This document shows, piece after piece, positions 52,616-62,211 of a stretch of DNA of 64,000 nt; the stretch's first letter is position 1; each line of letters begins with the position of its first letter. The translations under genes were made by a program, and so were the position numbers. Location of the stretch: assembly GCF_016632335.1 (NCBI RefSeq), contig NZ_JAEPBG010000002.1:62001-126000 (forward strand), read 5' to 3'. The notes beneath the pieces are model-generated. The model had not been told where the DNA came from, made no database searches, and worked only from the letters and a program-made list of their open reading frames with translations. Origin of the DNA: Noviherbaspirillum pedocola (GTDB lineage Bacteria; Pseudomonadota; Gammaproteobacteria; Burkholderiales; Burkholderiaceae_D).

Positions 52616-53134
52616 TCAGACGGCTACGCCTTTTCCGCGCTTGCCGAGCAGCAGCGGTGTACGCACCAGGCGGGTCCGGGCGAGGCGGTCATGCAGGAAT
52701 TGTCTCTGCGGATCAAGCCATACCAGCGCGGCCCATGCCGCCATATTCACTGCGGGAAAAAGCAACAGCATCCAGCCGCTTGCGCCGCTGAGTCGGGCCA
52801 GCACCAGGCCGGGCACGAACCAGAGCCAGGCAAGCGCATATCGCAGCAGCGCATGGACGAAGCCGAGGTTGCCGCCGTCTGCGCGTTCCACACGCACGCG
52901 CCAGGTTCGCATCGCCAGGGTCTGGCCGCCATGGCTCCAGAACCAGGCGAAATACAGAGCGAGCACCAGCAGCAGCCAGACCTGCAGCGCGTCGCGCAGA
53001 TATAGGGCATTACGCTGTTCGAGCAAGGTAGAAAACAACCAGCCAGCAACGAAGAGCACGCCGAACAGCAGCATGGCTTCATAGACCATGCAGGCAAAAC
53101 GCACACGCAGCGAAGGAGTAACGGTGGCGTTCAA
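52616..53134 (-). CDS. RDD family membrane protein
   Basis: 172 aa. The RDD signature Arg in RVRFACMVYEAMLL and the Asp-rich end LDPQRQFLHDRLARTRLV flank three hydrophobic helices (FGVLFVAGWLFS, LLLVLALYFAWFW, WMLLLFPAVNMAAW). The function is unknown. It is the last gene of the sigma-factor operon, 3 bases after DUF3106. Confidence 0.9.
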   Translation of the reverse strand: MNATVTPSLRVRFACMVYEAMLLFGVLFVAGWLFSTLLEQRNALYLRDALQVWLLLVLALYFAWFWSHGGQTLAMRTWRVRVERADGGNLGFVHALLRYALAWLWFVPGLVLARLSGASGWMLLLFPAVNMAAWAALVWLDPQRQFLHDRLARTRLVRTPLLLGKRGKGVAV

Positions 53135-53137
53135 CGC

Positions 53138-53812
53138 TTAATTCGCCGCCGAGGGCGCTGGTTGTGGCTGCGCGGTCGGCGGCATCGACGATTGCTGCGC
53201 CGGCTGCGTGGGAGCAGGAACAGGTGCGCGCACGGCTGGAGGTGAACTTGGTGCAGGTACCGGCTGCAATTCCTTTTTCAGCACCGATTTCGGCGGAGGC
53301 ACCAGTTTGGCTCGGTCCTGAAAAGCGGGGGGAGGTAGCGAAGCGACGCCTTTCCTGGCCCTTGTCTGTTCCGCAAAGTGCTTCTTTTCCTCTTCGGACA
53401 ATTGCTGGTATTGCTGCCATTCGGCGCTTTTCTGATCCGGTTGCAGCTTGCGAGCCCGGGCATAGTTTTCGCGGGCGATTCGGCGCTGTTCCGGCGTGAG
53501 CGTCGCCCAGGCGCCCATCCTTTCCTGCATCCGCGCCTGCTGTTCAGGCGAAAGCTCCGCATAGCGGTGAGCCATGGTCAACCATTTGCGCTTGCGCGCG
53601 CCCGGCATGCCATTCCATTCCGGCTCGAGCGGCTTCAATACTTCCTTCTGTACCAGCGACAGGTCCTTCCATGCCGGTCCGGTCGTTGCTGCGGCAGCCG
53701 GGCGCGGCGTCGGCGTCCCCTGGGGGCCGATGCTGTTGGCCGAGGCGCCAAGCGCAGCTGTCAACAGCAGGGTGCAGCAGGCGAGGCTGACGCAGCGGCG
53801 GGACACGGGCAT
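53138..53812 (-). CDS. DUF3106 secreted proline-rich protein
   Basis: 224 aa. A signal peptide (LACCTLLLTAALGASA) is followed by a helical DUF3106 region (about 47-150). It carries repeated LSPEQQARM/LTPEQRRIA/LSEEEKKHF units and conserved Trp residues (WKDLSLVQKEVL, WATLTPEQ), then a Pro/Ala-rich tail. The repeats resemble the LTxxQ pattern of CpxP/Spy-type periplasmic proteins; that likeness is my inference. The start at 53812 gives the signal peptide. It lies 1 base beyond the DUF3619 stop. Confidence 0.85.
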   Translation of the reverse strand: MPVSRRCVSLACCTLLLTAALGASANSIGPQGTPTPRPAAAATTGPAWKDLSLVQKEVLKPLEPEWNGMPGARKRKWLTMAHRYAELSPEQQARMQERMGAWATLTPEQRRIARENYARARKLQPDQKSAEWQQYQQLSEEEKKHFAEQTRARKGVASLPPPAFQDRAKLVPPPKSVLKKELQPVPAPSSPPAVRAPVPAPTQPAQQSSMPPTAQPQPAPSAAN

Positions 53813-53813
53813 G

Positions 53814-54221
53814 TTATTCAGCCTGGTTGGAAAGGTAGGCATTGAATCCGTGATCGAGATAGGCATCCAGCGGCAGTTCGTCCACCAGCACCATCGAATC
53901 AATCTCGGCAAGCTCCTTGATATGTTCCTGCTTCTCGACCTGATAGATGCCGATCACGCCTGCAATGGCGAAGGCAATCGGCAGTGCTACGCCCATGCGC
54001 GCCAGCCAGGACAGACGGCCTGAGGAAAAGTAGCCGCCGGCCGCACCGGCGAAGACCGGGCGCGACGCATGAATACGGCGCGGAGAATCGGGTTTCTTGC
54101 GGGAGAGCGCGGCCTGGCGGGCAGCTGCAAGGCGATCAACTGTGGCGGTGGGCAAGCGATCGAGGTTTTCATTGAGTGCGTGACGCACCCGGTAGGCAAA
54201 GTTGATTTCGTTGGCATTCAT
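53814..54221 (-). CDS. DUF3619 single-pass membrane protein, possible anti-sigma factor
   Basis: 135 aa. A soluble basic N-terminal part with short helices (VRHALNENLDRLPTATVDRLAAARQAAL), one transmembrane helix (about 74-94; MGVALPIAFAIAGVIGIYQ) and an acidic exterior part (ELAEIDSMVLVDELPLDAY, NAYLSN). Its start overlaps the sigma-factor stop by ATGA. Position and topology fit an anti-sigma factor, but no known anti-sigma domain is recognisable. Confidence 0.82.
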   Translation of the reverse strand: MNANEINFAYRVRHALNENLDRLPTATVDRLAAARQAALSRKKPDSPRRIHASRPVFAGAAGGYFSSGRLSWLARMGVALPIAFAIAGVIGIYQVEKQEHIKELAEIDSMVLVDELPLDAYLDHGFNAYLSNQAE

Positions 54222-54787
54222 AACCGTATTCCCCTGGATTTGAGAGCCTGGGCCAGCGCATGTGTGGCGCGTGAACAATGAGTTTTCACGCTGCCCTCGG
54301 AACATCCCATGGTCGCGGCAGTTTCCGCGACGTCCAAATCCTGCCAGTAACGCAGAAGAAAGGCTTCCCGTTGACGCCCCGGTAGCTTTTGAATTTCTTC
54401 ATCGATCGCTGTCAATACCTGTCCACGCGCGACCTTGTCCTCGCTCGACTCAGCGGCCTCGCTGCCGGCTTCGGCCTCGTAGCTTTCGAGCAGGTCGAAT
54501 TCTTCACTTTCCTCGGCATTGCCGCGCAAACCGGAAAACAGGGTCACCCAGGTGCCACGCACCTTCTCGCGGCGGAAGTAATCATGAATGGTGTTCTGCA
54601 GAATCCGCTGGAACAGCATCGGCAGTTCACCGGCCGGCTTGTCGCCATACTTTTCGGCGAGCTTGATCATGGCATCCTGGACGATGTCGAGCGCCGCCTC
54701 GTCCTTGCGGACAGCGTATGCAGCTTGCTTGAATGCGCGCCGTTCGACGCTTTCCAGGAAATCGGAGAGTTCTTTGTCGGATGCCAT
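54218..54787 (-). CDS. ECF-type RNA polymerase sigma factor
   Basis: 189 aa. Region 2 (about 12-75; AAYAVRKDEAALDIVQDAMIKL, LPMLFQRILQNTIHDYFRR) and region 4 (about 130-183; IQKLPGRQREAFLLRYWQDL, HTH DVAETAATMGCSEGSVKTH) are joined by an unusually acidic linker (90-118, rich in Glu/Ser). The start at 54787 (MASDKELSDF) gives a family-like N-terminus. It heads a four-gene minus-strand operon; the regulon is unknown. Confidence 0.92.
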   Translation of the reverse strand: MASDKELSDFLESVERRAFKQAAYAVRKDEAALDIVQDAMIKLAEKYGDKPAGELPMLFQRILQNTIHDYFRREKVRGTWVTLFSGLRGNAEESEEFDLLESYEAEAGSEAAESSEDKVARGQVLTAIDEEIQKLPGRQREAFLLRYWQDLDVAETAATMGCSEGSVKTHCSRATHALAQALKSRGIRL

Positions 54788-55298
54788 TGGTACGGCGTGT
54801 TGTCGGGTTCCGGAGCGCGGGAGAAAGTGGCTCCGCGGGGTCATGCGATTTCGCAATGTCGCGCATCCTAGCAAAAAAGACTTTCCCTGTGGGATTCGAC
54901 AGCGCGGCCAAGCAGAGCGTATCGACAGCCGATTCGGACTGCTTTGTCAATATTTATCTTGACCAAGCTTGCGTAGCGCAGTACCGTTACGATCCTTCGC
55001 AAATCGAAGAAATCCCGTCTTTCGGCGCGCGACCCATGATGACGCCACCGACTTAGACCCGCTTCATACGTAAGCTGTTTGCTCTAACCCGCGCCACAAG
55101 CGCGAGAAATCCGTATCAGGAATGCAGCACCCCGGGCTGAACGAGTCGCGCTCAGCGCCAGTTTGAAACGCATACAACTCTGCGCAACGAACCGGCGTCA
55201 CCGCACAAGAAAGGGATGCCCCCGCACTGCCTTCCCTTCGGATTCGCCAGGAGAGAGCATCCGATCAATCTCCTATGGACCTTGAAAGGACTTGTAGC
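54788..55298. other. 511-base divergent intergenic region upstream of ilvB and the sigma operon
   Basis: Holds the promoters for the ECF sigma operon (minus) and ilvBHC (plus). I see no consensus promoter pair; TTGACC at 54959-54964 has only a poor -10 partner. The right end holds a short open reading frame overlapping ilvB. No RNA gene or repeat was recognised. Confidence 0.6.
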
Positions 55299-55302
55299 AT
55301 GA
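55216..55302 (+). CDS. Putative 28-codon upstream ORF overlapping ilvB start
   Basis: ATG at 55216; the stop TGA at 55300-55302 overlaps the ilvB ATG (ATGA). The last 12 residues (INLLWTLKGLVA) include six Ile/Leu/Val. It could be a leader peptide that couples ilvB translation to branched-chain aminoacyl-tRNA supply, but the ribosome site touches the ATG and no attenuator hairpin is seen. Low confidence. Confidence 0.25.
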   Translation: MPPHCLPFGFARREHPINLLWTLKGLVA

Positions 55303-57023
55303 CTCAGGAACTTACCGGCGCAGACATCGTTGTCCGCTGCCTGGCAGAAGAAGGCGTCGAACATGTGTTCGGCTATCCCGGCGGCGCAGTGCTCTATATC
55401 TACGACGCCATATTCAAGCAGGACAAATTCCAGCACATCCTGGTCCGCCATGAACAGGCGGCCATCCATGCGGCCGATGCCTATTCGCGCAGCTCGGAAA
55501 AGGTGGGCGTAGCGATCGTCACTTCCGGCCCCGGCGTCACCAACGCGGTGACCGGCCTCGCGACCGCATACATGGATTCCATTCCGATGGTGATCATTTC
55601 CGGCCAGGTGCCGTCCACGGCCATCGGCCAGGACGCCTTCCAGGAATGCGATACCGTCGGCATCACCCGCCCCTGCGTCAAGCACAACTTCCTGGTGAAG
55701 GATGTGAAGGACCTGGCGGAGACGATGAAGAAAGCCTTCTTTATCGCCACTACCGGCCGTCCCGGTCCGGTGCTGGTCGACATCCCGAAGGACATCACCA
55801 CCCACACCTGCGCCTACGAATATCCGCAGACGCTGGAAATGCGTTCGTACAAGCCGGTGGACAAGGGCCATGCCGGCCAGATCCGCAAGGCAGTGCAGCT
55901 GCTGCTGTCGGCTGAGCGCCCGATGATCTACACCGGCGGCGGCGTGATCCTCGCGAATGCCTCGCCCGAGCTGAACAAGCTTGTCGATCGCCTCGGCTAT
56001 CCGTGCACCAATACCCTGATGGGCCTGGGCGCCTACCCAGCTTCCAGCGAGCGTTTTGTCGGCATGCCTGGCATGCACGGCACCTATGAAGCCAACATGG
56101 CAATGCAGCACTGCGATGTGCTCATCGCCATCGGCGCGCGCTTCGACGACCGCGTGATCGGCAATCCGAAGCATTTCGCTTCGCATCCGCGCAAGATCAT
56201 CCATATCGACATCGACCCGTCTTCGATCTCCAAGCGGGTGAAGGTTGATATCCCCATCGTCGGCAATGTGCGCGACGTGCTGCAGGAACTGAATGCGCAG
56301 CTGGATGCGGCTGAAGCCCAGGGCACGAAGCCGAATGCGGCAGCACTGTCGCAATGGTGGGGGCAGATCAGCGAATGGCGCGGCCGCGAATGCCTGAAGT
56401 ATCCGACCTCGCGCGAAGTGATCAAGCCGCAATCGGTGGTCGAGACGCTGTGGAAAGTGACCGACGGCGACGCCTTCATCACCTCCGACGTCGGCCAGCA
56501 CCAGATGTGGGCGGCGCAGTATTACGGCTTCGACAAGCCGCGCCGCTGGATCAATTCCGGCGGCCTGGGCACCATGGGCGTGGGCCTGCCGTACGCCATG
56601 GGCGTGCAGATGGCCAATCCGGATGCAACGGTCGCCTGCATCACCGGCGAAGCCTCGATCCAGATGTGCATCCAGGAGCTCGCCACCTGCAAGCAGTACC
56701 ACCTGACGCCGAAGATCATCCTGCTGAACAACCGCTTCCTCGGCATGGTGCGCCAGTGGCAGCAGATCGATTACGGCTCGCGCTATTCCGAGTCCTATAT
56801 GGATTCGCTGCCGGACTTCACCAAGCTGGCGGAATCCTTCGGCCACGTCGGCATGAAGATCGAGAATCCGAACGATGTCGAAGGCGCCATGCGCGAAGCC
56901 TTTGCGATGAAGGATCGCCTGGTGTTCATGAACTTCCTGACCGATCAGACCGAAAACGTCTGGCCGATGGTGAAGGCAGGCAAGGGCCTGACGGAAATGC
57001 TGCTCGGTTCGGAGGATCTGTAA
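55299..57023 (+). CDS. ilvB: Acetolactate synthase large subunit
   Basis: ThDP/FAD enzyme that makes acetolactate and acetohydroxybutyrate for Val, Leu and Ile. The catalytic Glu lies in YPGGAVLYIYDAI...RHEQAAIHAADAY. The ThDP-Mg site is GEASIQMCIQELATCKQYHL...LNNRFLGMV. 574 aa, the ilvI/ilvB type. The ATG at 55299 is 9 bases after GAAAGGA; an ATG at 55275 is also in frame. It is coupled to ilvH through TAATG. Confidence 0.97.
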   Translation: MTQELTGADIVVRCLAEEGVEHVFGYPGGAVLYIYDAIFKQDKFQHILVRHEQAAIHAADAYSRSSEKVGVAIVTSGPGVTNAVTGLATAYMDSIPMVIISGQVPSTAIGQDAFQECDTVGITRPCVKHNFLVKDVKDLAETMKKAFFIATTGRPGPVLVDIPKDITTHTCAYEYPQTLEMRSYKPVDKGHAGQIRKAVQLLLSAERPMIYTGGGVILANASPELNKLVDRLGYPCTNTLMGLGAYPASSERFVGMPGMHGTYEANMAMQHCDVLIAIGARFDDRVIGNPKHFASHPRKIIHIDIDPSSISKRVKVDIPIVGNVRDVLQELNAQLDAAEAQGTKPNAAALSQWWGQISEWRGRECLKYPTSREVIKPQSVVETLWKVTDGDAFITSDVGQHQMWAAQYYGFDKPRRWINSGGLGTMGVGLPYAMGVQMANPDATVACITGEASIQMCIQELATCKQYHLTPKIILLNNRFLGMVRQWQQIDYGSRYSESYMDSLPDFTKLAESFGHVGMKIENPNDVEGAMREAFAMKDRLVFMNFLTDQTENVWPMVKAGKGLTEMLLGSEDL

Positions 57024-57514
57024 TGCGCCATATCATTTCTGTGCTGCTGGAAAATGAAGCCGGCGCATTGTCCCGCGTGGTGGGCCTGTTCTCGGCGCGC
57101 GGCTACAACATCGAGACGCTCACCGTCGCCCCGACCGAGGATGCAACGCTGTCGCGCATGACCATCGTCACCTCGGGTTCCGATGACGTAATCGAGCAGA
57201 TCACCAAGCACCTGAACCGCCTGATCGAGGTGGTCAAGGTGGTCGACCTGACCGAAGGCGCCCATATCGAGCGCGAACTGATGCTCATCAAGGTGCGTGC
57301 CGTCGGCAAGGAGCGCGAAGAGATGAAGCGCACCGCGGACATCTTCCGCGGCCGCATCATCGATGTGACCGAGAAGACCTACACCATCGAGCTGACCGGC
57401 AACAAGAGCAAGCTCGACGCCTTCATCGAATCCATCGATCGCACCGCGATCCTTGAAACCGTGCGCACCGGCGGCTCCGGCATCGGCCGCGGCGAACGCA
57501 TTCTCAAAGTTTGA
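57023..57514 (+). CDS. ilvH: Acetolactate synthase small (regulatory) subunit
   Basis: 163 aa. The N-terminal ACT domain (HIISVLLENEAGALSRVVGLFSARGYNIETL) binds valine and gives feedback inhibition; the C-terminal half contains REEMKRTADIFRGRIIDVT. The start A is the last base of the ilvB stop, with GGAGGA inside the ilvB end as ribosome site. Confidence 0.97.
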   Translation: MRHIISVLLENEAGALSRVVGLFSARGYNIETLTVAPTEDATLSRMTIVTSGSDDVIEQITKHLNRLIEVVKVVDLTEGAHIERELMLIKVRAVGKEREEMKRTADIFRGRIIDVTEKTYTIELTGNKSKLDAFIESIDRTAILETVRTGGSGIGRGERILKV

Positions 57515-57531
57515 ACAAAGCCACACCATAA

Positions 57532-58563
<1,032 letters not shown>

Positions 58564-58580
58564 GCTGCATTTTCATCCAC

Positions 58581-58610
58581 AAAAAGCTGTGCACTGCACA
58601 GCTTTTTTTT
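58581..58610 (+). terminator. Rho-independent terminator after ilvC
   Basis: A 12-bp perfect stem (58581-58592/58596-58607) with a run of eight T. Confidence 0.93.
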
Positions 58611-58633
58611 CGTTCATCGAATCGCTGTGGATC

Positions 58634-58699
58634 GTAGGGTGGGCGCAGCCCACGCGTCGATTGCGCGGGCGTGAGCCGCGTGGGCTGCGCCCACCCTAC
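58634..58699. repeat. 23-bp perfect palindromic element (REP/MITE-like)
   Basis: Arms at 58634-58656 and 58677-58699 are exact inverted repeats, starting GTAGGGTGGGCGCAGCCC, around a 20-base loop. No open reading frame and no target duplication seen. GTAGGGTGGGC-type palindromes recur between genes in many proteobacteria; its copy number here is unknown. Confidence 0.75.
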
Positions 58700-58769
58700 C
58701 GGAATGGCAGGATGCCGCCTCTGAATGCCTCCACCTCAATAACACCGCCTCTTCTGCTGAAAGCCAAAC

Positions 58770-59501
58770 ATGCGCAAACTTCTTCTCGCCATATTCGTTG
58801 CATTGCTACCGCTTGCCACGCTCGCGCAGCAATCCGCCCAGACCTCCGGCACGCTGATCGTCCTGCCGGCATCCGGCGAGGTACGCCACGCGAATGACCG
58901 GGCAACACTGCTATTCGTGGTGGAAGAGCAGGATCGCGACAAGTCGGCAGCGGCATCGCGCGTGAACCAGAAGATGAAGCAGGGCATCGATATCCTGAAG
59001 AGCCGGGATCCGTCCGCGCAACTGAAGACGCAGGGCTATTCCAGCTATCCGGTCTATCCTCAGCAGGAGGCGCGCACCAACGGGACGATGCGCCAGCCGG
59101 TCGGCTGGCGGGTGCGCCAGGCGCTCGAACTCACCACCGGCGATCTCGCCGGCCTGCCGGCTACAGTAGCTGCGGCCCAGGGCGTGCTGGCTCTGGCGCA
59201 GCTGCGCTTCGGCCTTGCCGATGCGACCGCAAGAAAGATGGACGAGGACCGCATCGCTGCAACTTACCGCAACCTCGGTGAACGCATGGTGGCGGTGGCC
59301 AGAGCAATGGGCCGCAATCCCGCGGACGCGGTCCTGGAAAGCGTGGATTTTGAAGCCTCGGGCGACATCGTTCCGGCAGCCGTCATGGCGAAATCGATGG
59401 CAATGTCCGCCGCACCCGCACCCGCAGTCGAAGAGCCCAGCTTCGAGCCCGGCGAAACCACGCTGCAAATGCGCGCCGTTGGCAAGATCCGTTTCCGATA
59501 A
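58770..59501 (+). CDS. SIMPL-domain (DUF541) periplasmic protein
   Basis: 243 aa with a signal peptide (LLLAIFVALLPLATLAQ). The SIMPL/DUF541 core begins LIVLPASGEVRHANDRATLLFVVEE and continues with LKTQGYSSYPVYP and WRVRQALELTT. Family members (BP26/YggE-like) form periplasmic assemblies of unclear role linked to oxidative stress. It lies between the palindrome and pssA, in a place where psd is often found in related genomes. Confidence 0.9.
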   Translation: MRKLLLAIFVALLPLATLAQQSAQTSGTLIVLPASGEVRHANDRATLLFVVEEQDRDKSAAASRVNQKMKQGIDILKSRDPSAQLKTQGYSSYPVYPQQEARTNGTMRQPVGWRVRQALELTTGDLAGLPATVAAAQGVLALAQLRFGLADATARKMDEDRIAATYRNLGERMVAVARAMGRNPADAVLESVDFEASGDIVPAAVMAKSMAMSAAPAPAVEEPSFEPGETTLQMRAVGKIRFR

Positions 59502-59548
59502 GCAGGAAGCGCGCGTGTTTGCATCCGTCGCGAAACAGGGCCACCGCT

Positions 59549-59554
59549 TATAAT
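59549..59554 (+). promoter_or_regulatory. Candidate -10 element of pssA
   Basis: Perfect TATAAT with GC-rich discriminator, 102 bases before the pssA ATG; -35 not evident. Confidence 0.4.
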
Positions 59555-59656
59555 CACGGCTTTCCATTCGCGCAGCACCCGGCGCGGATCCACCGGCTCG
59601 GCTTGCAAAGAGGGGCGACGGCCGGCAAGAAGACGCAATCGATCTCAACGATTCCT

Positions 59657-60541
59657 ATGCAAACATTCAACCGGCGCAAGCCCAAGGGCAACGTCACGCA
59701 ATTTCCGCGCATGGGCCGCGCATTCCGGCAGGGCTTGCGCCGCGCGCCGCAGGCTGAAGGCACTCCTCCGGAGGTGCAGCCGCCGCGCCGGCGCGGCATT
59801 TATCTGCTGCCGAATGCCTTCACCACTGCTGCGCTGTTCTTCGGTTTCTATGCGATCGTGATGGCGATGAACCAGCGCTTCGATCTGGCCGCGATCGGCA
59901 TCTTCGCCGCGATGGTGCTGGATGCGGTCGATGGCAGGGTCGCACGGCTGACCAATACCCAGAGTGAATTTGGCGCGCAATACGACAGCCTGTCCGACAT
60001 GGTTTCCTTCGGCGCCGCACCGGCGCTCGTGATTTATGAATGGTCGCTGCGCGGCCTTGGCAAGCTCGGCTGGCTGGCGGCTTTCATTTATTGCGCCAGC
60101 GGCGCGCTGCGCCTGGCACGCTTCAATACGAATATCGCGGTGGTGGACAAGCGCTATTTCCAGGGCTTGCCGAGCCCGGCTGCGGCTGCCCTGGTCGCCG
60201 GCTTTGTCTGGCTCATGGATGACATGGGATTCGCCGGCGCCGAATTGACCTGGTTCGGCTGGGCCATCACGCTGTTCGCCGGCCTGACCATGGTCACGAA
60301 TGTGCCGTTCTACAGTTTCAAGGATGTGAACTTCAAGAAGTCGGTGCCGTTCATCGCGGTGTTCGTGATCGTGCTGATTTTTGTCGCGATCTCGAGCGAT
60401 CCGCCGAAGATGCTCTTCGGCCTGTTCGTGCTGTATGGCTTGTCCGGCTATGCCGTGTTCTTCTGGCGTCTGGCCAAAGGCAAGCCGGTCAGCATCGTGC
60501 AGACTGAACCGGAGCCGGAACATCATGACGAACACGAGTGA
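59657..60541 (+). CDS. pssA: CDP-diacylglycerol--serine O-phosphatidyltransferase
   Basis: Makes phosphatidylserine, precursor of phosphatidylethanolamine. The CDP-alcohol phosphotransferase motif D-G-x2-A-R-x8-G-x3-D-x3-D is complete in [20 protein letters not shown] followed by LSD. About eight hydrophobic helices and a basic N-terminus ([13 protein letters not shown]). 294 aa, the membrane-type enzyme, unlike the E. coli PLD-type. The start at 59657 was chosen because the region between the -10 and this ATG resembles a leader; an in-frame ATG exists upstream at 59519. Confidence 0.95.
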   Translation: MQTFNRRKPKGNVTQFPRMGRAFRQGLRRAPQAEGTPPEVQPPRRRGIYLLPNAFTTAALFFGFYAIVMAMNQRFDLAAIGIFAAMVLDAVDGRVARLTNTQSEFGAQYDSLSDMVSFGAAPALVIYEWSLRGLGKLGWLAAFIYCASGALRLARFNTNIAVVDKRYFQGLPSPAAAALVAGFVWLMDDMGFAGAELTWFGWAITLFAGLTMVTNVPFYSFKDVNFKKSVPFIAVFVIVLIFVAISSDPPKMLFGLFVLYGLSGYAVFFWRLAKGKPVSIVQTEPEPEHHDEHE

Positions 60542-60582
60542 ACGTCCGTTTCGAATCATCCCCATTTGCTAGGAGTGCCGCC

Positions 60583-62130
60583 ATGGCCGCCAGTTCTGAA
60601 AAGCTGATCATCTTCGACACCACCCTGCGCGATGGCGAGCAATCGCCCGGCGCGTCAATGACCAAGGATGAAAAGGTCCGCATCGCGCGCCAGCTCGAGC
60701 GACTGAAGGTCGATGTGATCGAAGCCGGTTTTGCCGCCTCTTCGCAAGGCGACTTTGAAGCGATCCGGGCGATCGCGTCCCTCATCAAGGATTCCACGGT
60801 GTGCTCGCTGTCACGCGCGAACGATCGCGACATCTCGCGCGCGGCCGAAGCGCTGGCCGGCGCGCAGCGCAAGCGCATTCATACCTTCATCGCGACGTCC
60901 GCGCTGCACATGGAAAAGAAGCTGCGCATGTCGCCCGAGCAGGTGCTGGAGCAGGCGAAACTGGCGGTGCGCTTCGCGCGGCAGTTCACCGATGACGTGG
61001 AGTTCAGCCCGGAAGATGGCAGCCGTTCCGACATGGACTTCCTGTGCCGCGTGCTCGAAGCCGTGATCGCCGAAGGCGCGACCACGATCAATTTCGCCGA
61101 CACCGTCGGCTATGGCGTGCCCGAGCTGTACGGCAACATGCTCAAGACGCTGCGCGAGCGCATTCCGAATTCCGATAAGGCAGTCTGGTCGGTGCATTGC
61201 CACAACGACCTCGGCATGGCGGTGGCGAATTCGCTGGCCGGCGTGATGATCGGTGGCGCACGTCAGGTTGAGTGCACGATCAATGGTCTTGGCGAACGTG
61301 CCGGCAATACCGCGCTGGAAGAGATTGTCATGGCGGTGAAGACCCGACGCGATTATTTTGGTCTCGACGTTGGCATCGACACTGCGCAGATCGTGCCGAC
61401 CTCGAAGCTGGTATCGCAGATCACCGGTTTCGCGGTGCAGCCGAACAAGTCGGTCGTCGGCGCCAATGCCTTTGCGCATGCGTCAGGCATCCACCAGGAC
61501 GGCATCCTGAAGGCACGCGATACCTACGAAATCATGCGCGCCGAAGACGTGGGCTGGACCGCGAACAAGATCGTGCTCGGCAAGCTGTCCGGCCGCAATG
61601 CGTTCAAGCAGCGTTTGGAAGAGCTGGGCGTGGAGCTGGAATCGGAAGCCGAGGTCAATGCCGCTTTCGCCCGCTTCAAGGAACTCGCCGATCGGAAGTC
61701 GGAAATCTTCGACGAAGACATCATGGCGCTGGTTGGCGACGAGCAGCAGGCGCATGAGGATGAGCATTACCGCTTCGTGTCGCTGTCGCAGCATTCCGAG
61801 ACCGGCGAGCGTCCTACGGCGAATATCGTGTTCTCGGTGGGCGGCAAGGAAGTGCGCTGCCAGGGGCAGGGCAATGGCCCCGTGGATGCGATCGTCAACG
61901 CGATCGAATCGCAGGCACAGAGTGGTTGCGAACTGCTGCTGTTCTCGGTGAATGCCATTACCACCGGCACGCAGTCGCAGGGCGAGGTGACGATGCGGCT
62001 GTCGAAGTCGGGGCGCATCGTCAATGGCGTCGGCGCGGATCTCGACATCGTGGTGGCGAGCGCGAAGGCGTATCTTTCGGCACTGAACAAGCTCCATTCC
62101 AAGGCAGAGAAGCTCAATCCTCAGCTCTGA
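60583..62130 (+). CDS. leuA: 2-Isopropylmalate synthase
   Basis: First step of the leucine branch: condenses acetyl-CoA with 2-ketoisovalerate. [16 protein letters not shown] carries the metal and acid/base residues. [17 protein letters not shown] supplies the His-x-His metal ligands and GIHQDGILK closes the barrel. The C-terminal ~120 residues form the leucine-sensing LeuA dimer domain. 515 aa. AGGAG is 7 bases before the ATG. Separate from leuCDB, as usual in Burkholderiales. Confidence 0.98.
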   Translation: MAASSEKLIIFDTTLRDGEQSPGASMTKDEKVRIARQLERLKVDVIEAGFAASSQGDFEAIRAIASLIKDSTVCSLSRANDRDISRAAEALAGAQRKRIHTFIATSALHMEKKLRMSPEQVLEQAKLAVRFARQFTDDVEFSPEDGSRSDMDFLCRVLEAVIAEGATTINFADTVGYGVPELYGNMLKTLRERIPNSDKAVWSVHCHNDLGMAVANSLAGVMIGGARQVECTINGLGERAGNTALEEIVMAVKTRRDYFGLDVGIDTAQIVPTSKLVSQITGFAVQPNKSVVGANAFAHASGIHQDGILKARDTYEIMRAEDVGWTANKIVLGKLSGRNAFKQRLEELGVELESEAEVNAAFARFKELADRKSEIFDEDIMALVGDEQQAHEDEHYRFVSLSQHSETGERPTANIVFSVGGKEVRCQGQGNGPVDAIVNAIESQAQSGCELLLFSVNAITTGTQSQGEVTMRLSKSGRIVNGVGADLDIVVASAKAYLSALNKLHSKAEKLNPQL

Positions 62131-62148
62131 ACGCAGGGATGGGCAAGA

Positions 62149-62178
62149 AAAAAGGCCGTGCATTGCACGGCCTTTTTC
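62149..62178 (+). terminator. Rho-independent terminator after leuA
   Basis: A 13-bp perfect stem (62149-62161/62165-62177) rich in A on the left and T on the right. Confidence 0.92.
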
Positions 62179-62211
62179 ATGACTGCGACGACGGCTTGCC
62201 GGATCGGGAAC

